From Mycocentrospora acerina (taxonomy: Eukaryota; Ascomycota; Dothideomycetes; Pleosporales), in assembly GCA_022701365.1 (NCBI GenBank), contig JAKUHH010000064.1:62001-126000 (forward strand): 64,000 nt of DNA, given 5' to 3'. Below are positions 35,640-47,624 of the stretch, piece by piece; within the stretch, counting starts at the first letter, position 1; every line of letters begins with the position of its first letter. The position numbers and the translations under genes are program-made. The notes beneath the pieces are model-generated. The model did not search any database. It saw only the letters and a list, made by a program, of their open reading frames with translations, and was not told where the DNA came from.

Positions 35640-35999
35640 TGTAACGACTAAGTACGTGAACAATCAACGTGGCTTATCTTGCTTAAAGTATCTAGTCCGC
35701 ACAGTCTAGTCCTAGAACTACACATATTATACTACACAGAGAATACTTACTTAGATATTCTTGTGCATACTTTTGTGTAAAACTAAAATTCAGGCGTAAT
35801 ATCAATGACAGGAGCATAGATTTAAATATTAAATCAGCAGTGTGGATTAATAAAGTAGTGTTTTGTATCTTTTTGTACAAGACCTAAAGGTGTGGTTAAT
35901 AGCATCATTAGTATACCATCTTGTCCCAGCACTCATATATACCTTGAAGATAACATAAGACTTATTTCAGGTTATCCTCTGCTTATCTGCCATGTTACA
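35640..35999 (+). mobile_element. Solo LTR, family A (divergent member)
   Basis: 360 bp starting TGTAACGACTAAG and ending CATGTTACA, so TGTAAC...GTTACA are perfect 6-bp inverted ends. It contains 'TTTTTGTACAAGACCTAAAG' and 'TTAGTATACC', shared with the other family members. The first 150 bases match the element at 39837 best. No target duplication was visible. Confidence 0.65.
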
Positions 36000-37708
36000 T
36001 CATTTTAGTTTAAAGCTACAAAAATTGAATTGACTTCTAAGATTCAAGCTAATGTACAAAATTCTACACTTTAAAGTGAAAAAGTATGAAACAAAATATA
36101 GTTATATATGACGTTAGCAACAAGATAGACATTGAAGTCATATACATCTTAGTGGATACTTAAAACAATCAATTTGCTTGCATCTATCGTGGCAGTGTAA
36201 CTATGTCGTACGCCAAAATTATTTAAAATTTAGCAAGAGACGTTGAGATATAGACTTCTAGGACCTGAGCGCTTTGGCAATGATGCACATCGCACGCTGT
36301 CACTGTATTGTTTAGCAGTATCAACCGCTAATCTTTTCAAAACTACATTTAGCTATGTTAGACTAATTGTAACATAGTCCTTTAAGTCTCTTACTTCACA
36401 GTCATGTTACATGGTTAAAAAGCTTACTTTTTATTGAACACCAAAGGGAAAGCACGCTTTTTTGACGACAGGCAAGATCAATATCAAAGCAGGCGGTCCA
36501 TAATTGACAAGACATTGAGCACTATCTGGAACCGCTATATTCAACGCGTCTAAACGCTTGGAAATCAAGCGCATAGCTTTACCTACACTCAACACCGTCT
36601 CATGGATTGACCCTCATTCCTACCCCGGCCATCAAGCGTTGCACCCAATTTTATTTCAGGCCGCTTACCCGAATATTTGGCCAATCGCATGTTATCCAGC
36701 TGATTCAGGAGAACAGTTTAGTGCATGAACGTGACCACCGCTATGAATGCGCCCTTTCTTAGTCCTTCTGTAAGCTCTAGATCACTCTTTCATACCTCTT
36801 TCTTTAGAGAACTACTGAAGCGTGCACTGCCCTATTGACGCAATTCTTTCACAGGGAAGGACACCCGACTGACTGATGCTTATCTTGGTTTAATTTAGCA
36901 CACGATTTTCTAAGAGATATCTAGAGAAGTCACTTGCAACTCACTCGACAATTGAGCTTATGCGTCTGACAAGGCCGACGACTAGAAGCATTGCCTGCGC
37001 ATTTAACCGCATCGAATCATTCGGACCGACAGGGAAAAGCGGCAACAAGACTGCGCTGATCGAGATAAGTGTTGAGCATTTAGAGTTAAAATGAAGTTTA
37101 GGGCGCGGTGTCAGAGGTGTAGATTATTGAAAATTTCTATTCTGTGCCCTTTTAAGATTACGATCTAGCAACTGCTACTATCAGTGACAGAGCACGGTTA
37201 TGAGTCTAGTCAATCCTGATATATTGTTTCGTTATTATGGTACCAGGCGTAAGTATTGTCGATGTGGGTGTTACAGGGGTCAAAAAATAGAATTACAGCC
37301 ATACTCCTTTTGAAGTGAAACGTTGTTTGTAAGAAATTAGCTTTACTAATTGCGACCTATAACGTGTATAAGTAACAAGGTAATAAATGACTTGACAAAT
37401 TGATTTGGTATATGTTTAGATTAAATTGCAACTATTAGCGTTTGACACTTATGCTTGGTACCATAGTACAAGGTAAGAACACACAAGTAGATATTTAATG
37501 ACAGTGTAAGATATATTTAAAGATTTCTATTGGTTCAGTGGAGATTTGATGAGCATCTATGAAATTAAGCGATTACGTCGTATTTCTCGCTCGCTCAGGT
37601 ACCTCCCTTGTACACTATCGCACGGATCATCATGATCATCGGTACTCGGCACTGCAAGCTGCACAGCCACTATGCATAGAATTGGGGAGTGAAGAGAGAG
37701 AAGTAAAC

Positions 37709-37715
37709 TTATAAG
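37709..37715 (+). promoter_or_regulatory. TATA-like box of the zincin gene
   Basis: TTATAAG lies about 105 bases before the start codon at 37817 and is followed by a CT-rich leader (TCTACTTTTTTCTCATC). The arrangement suits a fungal core promoter. Confidence 0.35.
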
Positions 37716-37816
37716 AGTCGCTCATGTCCAACGAGTAAATCCGACTAATTCACTCTACTTTTTTCTCATCACGTCTTGCCTGGCCTGAATATCAGAAAAC
37801 TACCATCACAACAACA

Positions 37817-38907
37817 ATGGTGCCTAAGCTGCTCACGTATCTCACCCTTACTGCAGCGATTGTCTCTACCAGCTTCAGCGTAAATATCCCTCAAGCAAAC
37901 TGTACCGCGATACCAGCGAAATGGCAGGAATCTGTTGAGCAGACATGGGATTTCTCTTTAAAGAGAGGACATGCCCAGACTCCTAACACTACCCTTGATG
38001 ATTATCAAAATTGGGCTCTGGATCAGATAATGGACGGAAACGGGTAAGTGAACTGATACTGACCAAGCCTTCGCTAGAAATGAGCTGTTTTTCTAATAAT
38101 CTCAGTACCATCAACGTCTGCATGCGCTGGGGTGGTAATAAAACTCTAACGGAGACAACGCGCCATCAGATTGAAGCAGTGTACAGGAAGCAATACGAGC
38201 AGTGGTTTGAATGGCTGCCTGGCTGGGATAACTATCCCTTTGAAAAACTCAACTTTAACGTTATAGGCTGGGCAGTCTCAGATCACAGTTTGATTGAGGG
38301 CTCAGTCGACAGCTTTGAAGTGTACACCGACCTCAGAGACGAGAATGGCTATCCAACCTGCGACCCTGGTTGCTCTCGCGATCTGCATCAAGATGGAGAT
38401 TTTAGCGCATGTTACGGTGGTATTGACCAGCGCTACCATCAATTCTTGTTTCTCGATCCCTCATGGGGTGAACATGACATGGGCGCTGCTTCTGGCCTAG
38501 GTGTCTTCATCAGCTTGTTTGGGTGGGAAACTGTAGGCTCCCAGTTAGGTGATTGGCCTGTTCTAGTCCATGAACTGGTAGGTAGTTGCTTAATGAATTA
38601 TTAGCCCAAATAGCTAGAAGACCAGCTTACATAAATATTCTAGGGGCACACTTTCGGATTTCCTGACTACATTACGGATGGTTTTAGCAACCATACAATT
38701 TGCGATATCCTATGGCTCCCGCCAGATGCGCCTCAGCAATTTGTAATGAAGCCTGGGGATGGTGGAGCTAGTGTTCCTAAGGTTACTGAGTTTGAGGGCT
38801 GGATGCTACGCTATTGGTGGTCCAGGTTCTCGCGTATGCGCGGCTGGCAGCACGATTCTACGGCGTTTCCGTCGGCGTCTAGTTGTGAGTGGATACAGGA
38901 AACGTAA
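37817..38907 (+). CDS. Secreted zinc-metallopeptidase-like protein (HELGH zincin)
   Basis: Three exons (37817-38043, 38106-38577, 38644-38907) with 62- and 66-nt introns give 320 residues. A signal peptide opens the protein ('MVPKLLTYLTLTAAIVST'). The second splice falls inside the key motif: the joined sequence reads 'VLVHELGHTFGFPDY', an HExxHxxGxxD zinc-binding site. Other conserved-looking blocks are 'PGCSRDLHQDGDFSACYGG', 'RYHQFLFLDPSW', 'HDMGAASGLGVFISLFGW' and 'KVTEFEGWMLRYWW'. Similar secreted fungal proteins exist, some fused to cellulose-binding modules, but I cannot name a MEROPS family. Zinc binding and extracellular peptidase activity are inferred from the motif. After 'WW' the last 27 residues look less conserved, and the true end could differ. 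The gene is flanked on both sides by transposon debris. Confidence 0.82.
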
Positions 38908-39342
38908 CTTGTTATATAAGCCCATCGATGTCAAGACTTATAGTGGCTCTAGAGTAAAGTCTATTTAAGAGTTATAAATGTAGTTAGCACTAACTACGGT
39001 TCTTGCTCTGTAGTGTAATAGCTATGTCCTTGTAGATTATAAGTTTTTTGTAAGCTTTACAAAATATACTTAGCATATAGTGCAGTGCGATTTCTGCAAG
39101 CAATAGTTTATTAATTTAATATTAGGACACGATACTATTCCACTGTGTCATGAAATCTAGATAGGTACTACGATCTGTTATTTAATAGATTTTGAATGAA
39201 AGAGTTTAACTACTTCAGTTAATCAATTTCCTAACAATATCTACCTTTTTTAAGCTGCAAGTCTTTTTGCAATTCAGAAGTAGAAAGATCCCTTGTTCTA
39301 CACCCTCTGGTAGCAAATATTGCTAACTTTAGCAAACGTCAC

Positions 39343-39631
39343 TATAACGACTCAGGTAAGAAGAGAGTAATCTGAATAGGGTCTGAAATGTCTACTACGG
39401 AGCATATAAGAGTGCTAAGACTAGAGGGTATACTGAAGATACTATTTTCTACACCTATAGGTCTTGTACAAAAGGATACAGAGAAACTACTTCTATAAAG
39501 GTCTATAGCATGCACCCTTCTTTACCTCCTTTTAGAGATTACTATATAGGCTAGGTACATAGTAGGTAGCTTTAAGATAGGTGTTATTTAACTTAGAGGT
39601 AAGCTAGGATGTGACGCTGTGAACGTTTCAG
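39343..39631 (-). mobile_element. Solo LTR, family A copy on minus strand
   Basis: In reverse complement this reads 'GTCACATCCTAGCTTACC', then 'TATCCTTTTGTACAAGACCT', and ends 'TTCTTACCTGAGTCGTTATA'. It matches the copies at 30529 and 53126 across its whole length (about 289 bp). The end is diverged from GTTACA. Confidence 0.7.
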
Positions 39632-39836
39632 TCACGATTAATTATAAGTACATTAAGAAAGTCCTTATACTAATAACTAGTAATATAAAAGAGTAAACAC
39701 ACAATCTTACAAAGTACAGACAATTAGATTTAATTTGGAAATGATCCTACTCTATTATCTTATGCAACCTAAAAGCTCTAAGATCTTTTTTCTTATAAAT
39801 GCTATGAAAATCTTTTAACATCTAGAAGATGAAATG

Positions 39837-40122
39837 TGTAACGACTAAACACTTGCACAGTTAACGTGTTTTACCTAGCTTTTAGCATCTAGTCAGAAAT
39901 GTCTAGATCAAGCATTACATATATTACACTACATGAAGAATTATAGCTGAAGTGAATTTTAGCTTCCCTAATACAGTACTATCTACATTGTATATTGTCT
40001 TGTTATTAAGTTAAATACTCTAAATTTAACTATAGTTAGTATACTAGACGCCTTGCTTGTGTAGACGCCTCGCCTGTAAGACACCTTATTCAGATTACTC
40101 TCTTCTTACCTGTGTTGTTACA
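39837..40122 (+). mobile_element. Solo LTR, family A copy on plus strand
   Basis: 286 bp starting TGTAACGACTAAAC and ending TCTTACCTGTGTTGTTACA. The end shares CAGATTACTCTCTTCTTACCTG with the oppositely oriented LTR 200 bases to the left. The start resembles the element at 35640. Confidence 0.7.
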
Positions 40123-41645
40123 TCTTGAAGCACGAAATACTAGCTAATACAGAAAAATTTCAGTAAGTATTGCAACGAAGCATCTCCCTGCTCCAATAAT
40201 AACGTTTGATCTAACCCTAACCTGAAAATTATGCAAAATTTCTCTACCTTTTCTCCTTTTAAATATGAAACAAACTTACAACGCATGCGTCTGCTTACAC
40301 GCTTAATCATGGGTTTCTAACGAAGCTGTGGTAACAGCTTTTGCTTACCCCATCCTAACCCCTGTACGCAACGGCTATGTACACTACTTTTGCCTGATAC
40401 CGTATTATGCCTTCAGCTTCATGTATGTATGCTAAATATTGTGCGTTCTACTGCTCTTTAAGCCTGTAGGTCATGCTGTAACAATCCTAAAGGCATTGTC
40501 ATAAATGTTACAATAGTCCCGCAAATGAGAAAGCACTATAACATGCGTAAGCACTTAGAAGTGGCACTTAAGATCCTAAGCTGTAAAGCTATCCCCTGGG
40601 ATTGCTGAAACGCCATTCTTCTGTTTAGTTGTAGATCTATTTAGGGAAGATCCTGCTCTTATATTTCTGGTGCTTGTAAAAGGGTATTATTAACTAGCTA
40701 GACACAATTTGCGAGGAAACAGAAGGCTTCTAAGCGTAGTGGCGCGCTGGGATCTATGGCATGGGAAATTTATCTATATTCAGAAACAATTTTTTGAATT
40801 TGAAGTAGAGTAATTAGAGTTTCCGGGGAACGGGTGACCTGGTGCTAGCGCCGGCGCCTAAACCTATTGTGCTGGGTGTTAAAATGCTTCGCAGGAGATG
40901 AGAAGCAAACGCCTTATTAGGCTCCCTCAGCCCTCAGGGCTTTCGGAAACGAACCCTATAAGTGACTACCAGTTGTATCCTTGTCTCCCGCTACTACTAA
41001 ATCAACGCAGACGGACGCATGATTGCCTGCACTTCAGTTCGCGCTAGTAAAACGAGCACTGATTGGACAGATTTAGCGACCAAGCTTAGCACTGTCGCAA
41101 GCTCTTGGCTGTATTCGACGTGTGGATTCAAAGTTTTTGAATTTATGATTACTAACTCCACCTTTACACGACATCAACACAAAGCACTCATGGTCGCTCC
41201 TTTCCCTTATGCCCCATCTACTGCTGACCATATCGTTGACCACCTTGTCCTCGGCGCTGGGCTTGACTCGTTGCGTTCAGCAGACCGTGACAAAGCGTAC
41301 CACTTAATTCATAGTAGCGAGTCAGGGCCAATGCATTGAGGTATTTAATGGGCCAATCCGTCGACCTAGGTTCCAAGAACTGGGCGCTCGTGACGGCAGC
41401 ACTAAGCAACGCAACTGCCTTAGTGCGAACCTTGATGTTGCGGGTAGATCAAGTTAGGGTAAATTAGCCTCCTACATTCGGTACACGTTAATTGCTTTTG
41501 GTCAACATGAATAGTCTAGTTCCTACCCCAAGCCCAATTTCCCTAAGTTTTTTTGAATAGTCTCTTCGATCCCAGTCCTTCACCTTAGTCTATAGTGAGA
41601 CCTTCTCTAATCCAACTCTAAGGTCTCCTCACGAGTTCCGCCATC

Positions 41646-43074
41646 ATGGACCAAATCCCCCCAGCCCAGCTAGCATTTCTGCGCAGCCAGAACAAGGCCC
41701 CGATTAATATCGCCGTTTACGTTAGCTTCACTGTCCTAGCCTTCATATTCATCGTCATGCGCTTCTTTACCCGCATTAAGTATCTTCGCGGCGTCCACAT
41801 GGAGGACCACATTATTGGAATTGCCATGGTAGGCCATCCGCCTCTTGCTTTTGTATCCTCTGCCGTGACCTTGCTAACAGAATCGGACCAGTTCTTCTCG
41901 TTATGCATGGCGGTATGCCAAATGTTCCGTATGCTTAGCTCCTCCTGTCTACGGGCAACCGTCCTTCTGTGTGTGTGCGTTAACCCCTCCGCGCTCTAGA
42001 GCTTCACTATGGCAATGGTAGACACCTCATGTTCTTGAACCTGCCGCAAATTATCAATATGCTGAAGGTGCGCTCTCACTGTATCCCACTACCATCTCCT
42101 CTTTTTTGTCTCCCCCCACCTATACTAATCGATCCGTAGTCCCTCTACTTCTCCATCTTTTTCTACAGCGTCAGCTTGACTTTGATCAAGATGTCTATTC
42201 TGATACAATACCTCCGCATCTTTACCTTCAAAGAAATGCGCCTGCCTATCTACATCGTCATGGGCTTGTGCGTTACATATGGCATTGAGAACACTTTAAC
42301 CAGCTTATTTACCTGCCTCCCCGTTGACGCCTTCTGGAACGTTACTAAGAGGCCCACCGCAAGGTGTTTGGATGACCATGCGTGCGTCGCCTCCCGCCCA
42401 TATTTTCTTTTGAAGGAAATGAAAAACCTAACCCTGTGCTAGCTTGTATTATGCCAATGGTGCATTGAACATAGCGACCGATTTGCTAATAGCATTGCTC
42501 CCTATCAAGGGCATCTGGCAGTTGTCTATGCGCAAGACCCAGAAGATTTTCGTACTAGTCATCCTCACACTTGGTTGGTTGTATGTCTGCATTCCCTTCT
42601 CTCGCTAACGACTTGATCCGCTTACAATCGCATAGCGTTTGCATCGTGTCAATGCTCCGTTTGCATTTCTTGATTACTCTGAACAAGCATCCGGAAGATA
42701 AGAGCTGGTACAGCGAAACAGCTTATTGTTCCAGCATTGAGGTCAACTTGGCCATTGTGTGCGCTTCGGCTCCTGCCCTAAAGCCACTTGCTGTTCGCTT
42801 CGTCCCGCGCTTTGCGATAGGAGGCTACCCTACAAGGCAGTCGGGTCTTAGCAGTATGAAGAATACGAAAGAGAAGAGATCTTTTCTGGAACTCAAAACC
42901 CGTAAAATCAATCAATGTAACGTGCAAAATAATGTTGAGCTGGGCAGTACAATGAGTCCGCCCACTTGTGGCTTAAAAATCCAAGTTGTAACCGAACTTG
43001 AACAACAATACGATGCAGCTGATAATCAGAGCGAACATGGGAGTCAAAAGGATCTATTCAGTAGAAACCATTAG
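41646..43074 (+). CDS. PTH11/SAT4-type rhodopsin-fold membrane protein, probably frameshifted
   Basis: Six exons can be traced: 41646-41828, 41881-41912, 42000-42067, 42140-42381, 42443-42580 and 42636-43074. All introns have GT...AG ends and exons 2-6 are mutually in frame. The family pattern is clear: 'YVSFTVLAFIFIVMRFFTRI', 'HMEDHIIGIAM', 'ELHYGNGRHLMFLNLPQI', 'SLYFSIFFYSVSLTLIKMSI', 'GIENTLTSLFTCLPVDAFW', 'ALYYANGALNIATDLLIALL' and 'VNLAIVCASAPALKPL'. The family has seven membrane helices and includes candidate fungal receptors. However, exon 1 ends in phase 0, while exon 2 needs one base fewer to read 'IGPVLLVMHGELHYGNGRH'. No alternative donor or acceptor fixes this, so translation would stop soon after exon 2. 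Either a one-base indel inactivated a recently intact gene, or the base is an assembly error. Confidence 0.65.
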
Positions 43075-43199
43075 GAATCGAGTGGGAAAATCCAAGAGGC
43101 TACTACTTGATGCAGTACGCAGGGGAAGGTATGAGAGCTGGTTTAATTTCTACAAGTGACAGCAAAGTTGTGCCTGAGTTTCTGCTGTTAACCAGGGTA

Positions 43200-43425
43200 G
43201 GTCTCAGATGCAGAGAACGTCCAGTTTCATAGACCAAAGGCAATCATTCCCCTGTTCCCTACAGAGCCGGATTTTTTCATAGCCAGGTTTTTCCATAACA
43301 GCGTTATTCGTCAAGTCTATGAATGTGACCTCGTCGGTATACGCTCCTCATATGTGCAATACGACCGTTATCCACGAACTCTGTGAGCCTGAATCTGCGG
43401 TGCTGTTGCGTTGCAAAAGCCGCAT
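43200..43425 (-). pseudogene. HET (heterokaryon incompatibility) domain fragment
   Basis: On the minus strand an ATG at 43425 opens 'MRLLQRNSTA', then in another frame 'RLTEFVDNGRIAHM', then 'GAYTDEVTFIDLTNNA' and 'KPGYEKIRLCREQGNDCLW'. These correspond in order to the N-terminal half of fungal HET domains (MRLL...; LTEF..; WG..EVTF.DL; GYEKIRFC..QA...YFWVDTCCID). At least one frameshift is visible, and the domain breaks off after about 75 codons. Only a remnant survives. HET proteins trigger allorecognition cell death, so the fragment indicates a former member of that repertoire. Confidence 0.75.
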
Positions 43426-43717
43426 TGTTTCGTGTAAACTTCAATAGGGAGCAAGCGACAGAAGAGGGTTTTGGCTGGGTTCAAACAGTCTGAGATGCAG
43501 CGACTGGGCTTTCGCGGGAGGCAAATCTGTGAGCAGGTTGACTGACTCTATCTTGAGAAGTGAACGAACACCTTGATTACGCCAGCAGGGAGGATAGCCT
43601 ACCCGTTCCCGTAACAAGGTTGCCTTTAAGCGTTTGACTTTTAGTGCGTAAAGGTTATCTCATAGATCAGACGCTATAACTATAACAAGACAAACAGATT
43701 TATTATAACGTGTTTTA

Positions 43718-43925
43718 CAAGCGAGCGGCACGTACAAGCGAGCGGCGCGCCCCACAAAGTTTGTGCACCTCTACTATCTCAACGTGCTATGGCTTCACGT
43801 AACACTACTCAATTGCTATCAAACAAAGCAGATATTTAACTTGCTATCATGTCTATTAATGCTAGACAAATCTAAGAAAATTGTCCTGCTGCTGCAGTCT
43901 ACAACGTGATAAGGCCAGGTTAGGC
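43718..43925 (+). pseudogene. pogo/Fot-type transposase N-terminal fragment
   Basis: From an ATG at 43789 the frame reads 'MASRNTTQLLSNKADI', stop, 'LAIMSINARQI', stop, 'ENCPAAAVYNVIRPG'. This resembles the psq helix-turn-helix DNA-binding region at the start of fungal pogo/Fot transposases (helix, then AA..Y.V). Stops are TAA at Gln-like positions. Just upstream ACAAGCGAGCGGC is repeated twice (43718-43750), possibly part of the terminal repeat. The catalytic DDE region is not recognisable downstream. Confidence 0.5.
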
Positions 43926-46900
43926 AAGGGATGCGCCCTGACCAATCAACCAGCCTCGCCAAAGCTGAGCAAATGAAATCACGTGACCGTGCTCAGTGCT
44001 CAAAGTGATTCGTCGTAATCAGTACTCTAAGCATTAATATTAGTACTAAGCACTACATTATACTCTTATAAATAGTTAGTAAGGACGATGCTCTTAAAAA
44101 TATCTGTTAAAACTTATTAATTAATTAATTTATTACTTCTTAATGTAAATTGGAGTAAAGTAATACAATATCTGTTTCACTTACTTATATTAATAAAAAC
44201 AAATTATTTAATTTTAAAAAAAAATACTTTTACTACAATATTCAAGTTTAAAAATAAAATCTTATTGTTTTAAACACTATTAAAATAAAATAATAATTTA
44301 AAATAGAGTGCTACTTCTACTAGTACTTTAGAATGTTCTGTTAGCTACTATAAAAGCTAGAAAGTTGCTTACTTTAACTTTTATTATAAAGATAAAAATA
44401 AAATAGATACACAGCTTCTCTAGTCAAACTTCTTCTTTAACTTATAAGAAGAAGAGTTATTAAAAGATAAACATATTTTATATGTTTTAGTAAATAAAAA
44501 AAAGAGCCATTTAAAAGTTAAAACTCTTTATATTTAACTATGTTAAAAAATTAAAATTTAATAAAGTATAGCTTTAAATAAAAGACTTAAGTATAATAAA
44601 AAATAAAGCTTCTAAAGTATTCAATTTTTCTAATAAAGTTACCTCTGTAAGTAAATCTATCTAAATAATTAAGTAAACGTACTATACTACTAAATGTACT
44701 CTAAATTCTTTACATTAAATATTAATTATAGACTAGGATTATAAAGCACTTATTACTATATTACTAAAGAGTTAAGCTTAAATGTTAAAAGGAACATATT
44801 AAAAGTAGTTTTCTACTTAAGAGCTTAAGTAAACTACTTAAAGTAGTAATTAGTAGTATAAATGCTCTTAAGAAGCAATATGTAGAACTATAATAAGACA
44901 TTTAACTAGAAAATAGATATAATTAAACTAAGAATAATTATAGAATATAACTTCTTTTTGTTCTTATCACAACGCAATAATTTAAATCTAGACAAAATTT
45001 TAAATTAAAAAAAAAAGGTTGTAAAATTTAAAACTATTAAATGTTTAAACCTATACAACTGAACAATTTTAATAAAAGTCTAATAATATTTAAAAAAAAC
45101 TTAATAAAAGCAATCTAAGAAAAGTAATAATACCTATAATTAGATTAAAAAACTAATTCTTCCTATAGTAAACTAAACTTTAAGTTTTAAAACTATACAT
45201 CTAAGAGAATAATTATATAATAAGTTTTATAAACAAGTTTTATTTTATTATATATTAGAAGGCTTTTTTAAAGGTTTATATACATATTATATAGACTTTA
45301 ATACTTAAAAATCTAAGTAAGCCTTATAGACACTTCTATAGCTAGCAACAATAAGTCTAATAAAAGAAACCTAGTAATACACTATTAAAAATTAGTATAA
45401 ACCCTACTTAATAATAAAGATAAAGAAATGTAGAAATTTTATGCTAATACTTTTATTTTAGAATAGGTAAGATACAACTTAGAATATAGAAATTTAATTA
45501 TGCTGCTTTTTAATAAGTTATACTTTTTTTAATCTTTAAACACACTTTTATAATCTAAAATTAAAAGTAGATTAGTTCCTAAATTGCAAATATAAGTAAG
45601 AGTACTAAGAGTTTCACTGCAAAAATAATAAATGCAAAAATGTCTTTAAAAATAAGTATCTAAAACTAACTTAACTATAAATTTATATTTATATAAAGGT
45701 TTTAAAAGAAAACTTTTAGTTTAAAGAATTTAAGATTTATCTTTATTGTTTACTTAATTAAATCTAGAATGCAAAAATTATAAAGAAGTAAAGAATAAAA
45801 ATTAAATTTAAGATTAGTTTTTTTTAAGATAGCTATATGCATCTAGACTAATAACTAATATTTTAATATAATAAATTCTGCAGAAAAAGTTAAGCTATAA
45901 GAAAGACTACAAAGATAATAAATAAATAAACTGTTAGACTCTAACTTATAAATAAACTATTTATTATATAAAGCTATGTACAAAGCTTGCCAAAATGTAT
46001 ATCAAAAATATACACTAAACTCTATAACAGTTACAATATAGCAAAGAATACTAGAAGAAAAAGAAGAAATTTTTTAATCTAAACTTATTATACTTAACAT
46101 TTAGGTCTACAAAAACTAATTACTTTTAATATCTTTAAGATAACTACTTCTAATATTATTTTAAGTTCTTTTATTTTTAACTTTTTAACTTTATTTTTCT
46201 TAGTTATTTATAATTTTAATTTTATTATTCTTACTTTTTTTATATAACCTAATTATACTAACCTAAATTAAGAAACTTATATAAAGTATTATCTACTACA
46301 CTCTAAATATTATTTTACTTTTAAATTAAATTTAAACTTTATTTACTCTTTTTTCTTAAAATAAGTTATATCTTTTTAAGGTTTAATTCTACTTCTATAA
46401 TTTCTTTTAATGTTTAATTAAATAATTATTATAAATTGTGTTATAAAATTAAAGATAAATAAGAATTTTTAAAAATAAAATAGTATATATAATATTTTAG
46501 GAATCTTAAAATATTTATAAAAAAAATCTTAAGAAAATAAAAAGTTGTAATAAAACTAAGTTAATTAAGATATGCATTTTAACTAAATTAATATCTTTAT
46601 TTTAACTTAGTATATTAAGTTATATAGTTTTTCTTAGTGCTAAGTAAAATCAGAATAAATAGTTTACTTAGTATAATACTTAGTTTTTAGCACTTTCTTT
46701 TAAGCAAGTATATAGTTAGTAAGAATTCTACCTTTACAGTAAAAAGTTTTAACTTGTTAAGTAAACTGCTTATTGCTTTTTACTTTTAATCACAATTTAT
46801 TATCTATTATTACATTACACTATCTTTAGTTTCTTTCACTTACTCTATTTTTAAGAACTAACCTACAACCTGTTCTATACCAGAACTATTATTAGAAGGT

Positions 46901-47209
46901 CTTTATCTACAAAGATTAAGTTCAGAACATGATTTTAAACCCCTTGTAATGTTAAATAAGTCTTAAATTAGAGTAGCTCTTTTAAGTGTATAATTACAGA
47001 CTTTGTACTTTTTGTTTTTATTCAAAATTCTTGTCAGGGGCCTATCATTATTTAGTAAATGCTCGTATAGAGACAGAGAGATAAAGCTTAGTATAACTTT
47101 TTTTAATTATTATTAAAGTAGTCCTAAAAACATAAAGTCTTTTAAAATGCTTGCAGTAAAGCTTTTTAGCTTTAATTTGTATTCTTTTACTATTAGGTTA
47201 GTATCCTGT

Positions 47210-47380
47210 TAGATTGTTAAGTAGTTGTTAGCAATGTCTAAAAAGACTCTTTCTTAGTCTAGCTAAGGTCTCCCTAGAATTTTGTTATATCCTTGTCCTA
47301 AGATCATGTAAGCAGCAACATGAGATAGCTAGCTGTCTATGTTGTATTCTAGCACAGCTAGCAAAGTTATTAAGGTTAGT
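47210..47380 (-). pseudogene. Ty3/Gypsy retrotransposon protease remnant
   Basis: One minus-strand frame reads 'YNIDS', stop, 'LSHVAAYMILGQGYNKILGR', 'P', stop, 'LD', stop, 'ERVFLDIANNYL'. The block ILGxPWL at the end of the retropepsin domain of Gypsy elements is clear once the stop is read as a former Trp. Stops are TAG/TAA only. Neighbouring AT-rich DNA probably holds the rest of the element. Confidence 0.55.
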
Positions 47381-47509
47381 TATAGCTATTCTTCTGCTTA
47401 ATGTAAAGTTTAAAAAAGTATGTCAATATCATAGTACTTTACCTGTCTTGCTACATCTTTACTTATTACACTTAAACACTTGCACTCTAAGTTTACTAAG
47501 GCTTTAATA

Positions 47510-47624
47510 GTCAGGAAGTGTTTCACCTGAGAATTTGTACTGTTCTATTCCAGGATCTATCAAATGATAGATCAAAGCACCTTTTTGGCTTGCATGGCAC
47601 AGTAGAATAGATCTGTGTCCTGAC
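47510..47624. mobile_element. MITE copy 2 (GTCAGGA...TCCTGAC ends)
   Basis: 115 bp with the same ends and interior as the element at 1711-1826, differing by scattered substitutions. It sits inside AT-rich retrotransposon debris about 46 kb from copy 1. Confidence 0.75.

Larger units (their letters stand above)
29546..37816. other. Transposon-rich, AT-rich gene-free block
   Basis: More than 8 kb without an intact gene. The first kilobase holds the promoter of the monooxygenase gene. From about 30500 to 36000 the DNA is AT-rich and consists of solo LTRs, LINE remains and minisatellites described separately. From about 36200 to 37816 composition returns towards normal. That part probably includes the promoter of the zincin gene; one segment (36581-36724) reads like coding sequence ('NTVSWIDPHSYPGHQALHP') but is unidentified. 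Confidence 0.6.
38908..41645. other. Gene-free region with paired inverted LTRs
   Basis: Two family A LTRs in opposite orientation occupy 39343-40122. From about 40300 to 41645 composition is near normal. An open frame at 41019-41339 shows no recognisable domain and is not called. The stretch just before 41646 is pyrimidine-rich and probably contains the promoter of the next gene. Confidence 0.5.

Noticed and set aside
36581..36724. Coding-like segment upstream of the zincin gene
   Set aside because: It reads as protein for under 50 codons and could not be matched to a family or extended by splicing.
41019..41339. Open frame of 106 codons upstream of the receptor-like gene
   Set aside because: No recognisable motif, and the opposite strand is equally open. 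It could be a leader or chance.
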